From: Anaerolineae bacterium | GTDB taxonomy: Bacteria; Chloroflexota; Anaerolineae; 4572-78; NAK82 | Assembly (NCBI GenBank): GCA_030597485.1 | Contig: JAUVRU010000157.1 | Location: forward strand, 1-5,961 | Length of the DNA: 5,961 nt | Reading direction: 5' to 3' | Shown: piece by piece, positions 5,765 to 5,961 of the stretch | Layout: the number at the start of each line of letters is the position of its first letter | Position numbering within the stretch: the first letter of the stretch is position 1 | Made by a program: the position numbers and the translations under genes | The notes under the pieces: generated by a model | Databases searched by the model: none | The model's input: only the letters and a program-made list of their open reading frames with translations | Told to the model about the DNA's origin: nothing

Positions 5765-5961
5765 GGTCTACCTCCTTGTCCGCCAGTTCTGTCTGAGGCG
5801 TGATGCCCGCCATCAACAGACCCAGCTGCTCCCGGGTGGCCTCGGCCGCGTCCAGCGTGGCGATGATCTGGCCCCTGTATATCACCGCGATACGATCGGA
5901 GAGTGACATGATCTCGTCCAACTCCGCCGACACCAACAGCACGGCAACCCCATTGTCACGC
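5751..5961 (-). CDS. nucleoside-type ABC transporter ATPase, C-terminal end (partial)
   Basis: Only the last 69 residues are inside the window; the gene continues past the right edge. The sequence [17 protein letters not shown], then [13 protein letters not shown], is the end of the second nucleotide-binding domain of tandem ATPases of the NupO/YufO (RbsA-like) group. The usual switch histidine is Ala here (SAELDE); a Ser or Ala at this place is normal in the C-terminal half of such tandem ATPases, so it is not a defect. The chain ends with a short tail, [16 protein letters not shown], and TAA at 5753-5751. It energises import through the two downstream permeases, with which it forms an operon. 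Walker A, Walker B and the signature motif are outside the window. Confidence 0.9.
   Translation of the reverse strand, partial: RDNGVAVLLVSAELDEIMSLSDRIAVIYRGQIIATLDAAEATREQLGLLMAGITPQTELADKEVDRAVG
5770..5777 (-). promoter_or_regulatory. near-perfect ribosome binding site that fixes the fusion gene's GTG start
   Basis: AAGGAGGT on the minus strand, five bases before GTG at 5764. It lies within the ATPase gene, where it encodes part of DKEVDR. Together with the in-frame TAG at 5770-5768 it makes the GTG start very secure, which matters because it excludes a signal peptide. Confidence 0.9.

Noticed and set aside
5751..5961. ATPase inactivated by loss of the switch histidine
   Set aside because: This is the second nucleotide-binding domain of a tandem ATPase, where Ser or Ala at this position is normal.

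Overview
The window reads as bacterial chromosome with dense coding at both ends. Every gene I can support lies on the minus strand, so gene order runs from the right edge to the left. The DNA is GC-rich. The sequence alone does not fix the organism. The combination of a purine-nucleoside/BMP-type ABC operon, a single-domain HUH (REP-associated) transposase and several short dispersed palindromic repeat types would suit Chloroflexota or a similar environmental lineage, but that is a weak inference from general impression.

Right part (about 5961 to 2345): three tightly coupled genes of a BMP/Nup-type ABC importer. They are the C-terminal end of the ATPase (cut by the window edge), then a 713-residue protein joining a BMP/PnrA-type nucleoside-binding domain directly to the first permease, then the second permease with an N-terminal extension. 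The ATPase and fusion genes overlap by 14 bp. The fusion and the second permease are 3 bp apart. In both cases the ribosome binding site lies in the coding end of the upstream gene, so this is one translationally coupled operon. The usual system has a separate, secreted lipoprotein as binding protein. Here the binding domain has no signal peptide or lipobox, and an in-frame stop just before the GTG start rules out a longer N-terminus. This is the most unusual thing in the window.

Middle part (about 2344 to 1107): an island of repeats around one small gene. The gene encodes a Y1/HUH transposase of the RAYT type (HYH motif, Tyr in RYIHMNPV). On its 5' side is a large imperfect palindrome built from ACGCAGAT-like units, and beyond it a GGTTTCT/AGAAACC palindromic repeat. 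On its 3' side are GC-rich nested hairpins, a 9-bp tandem repeat, and a cluster of short palindromes. No other gene is evident here.

Left part (1106 to 1): a complete thioredoxin reductase gene (trxB), then 161 bp without a recognisable gene. This tail contains a 31-bp near-identical copy (30/31) of the 3' coding end of trxB, displaced by exactly 160 bp.

Functionally the ABC genes should import nucleosides (or related purine/pyrimidine compounds) across the inner membrane. TrxB recharges thioredoxin with NADPH. The transposase and its repeats are unrelated to either and look like a selfish or domesticated repeat system between two housekeeping loci.
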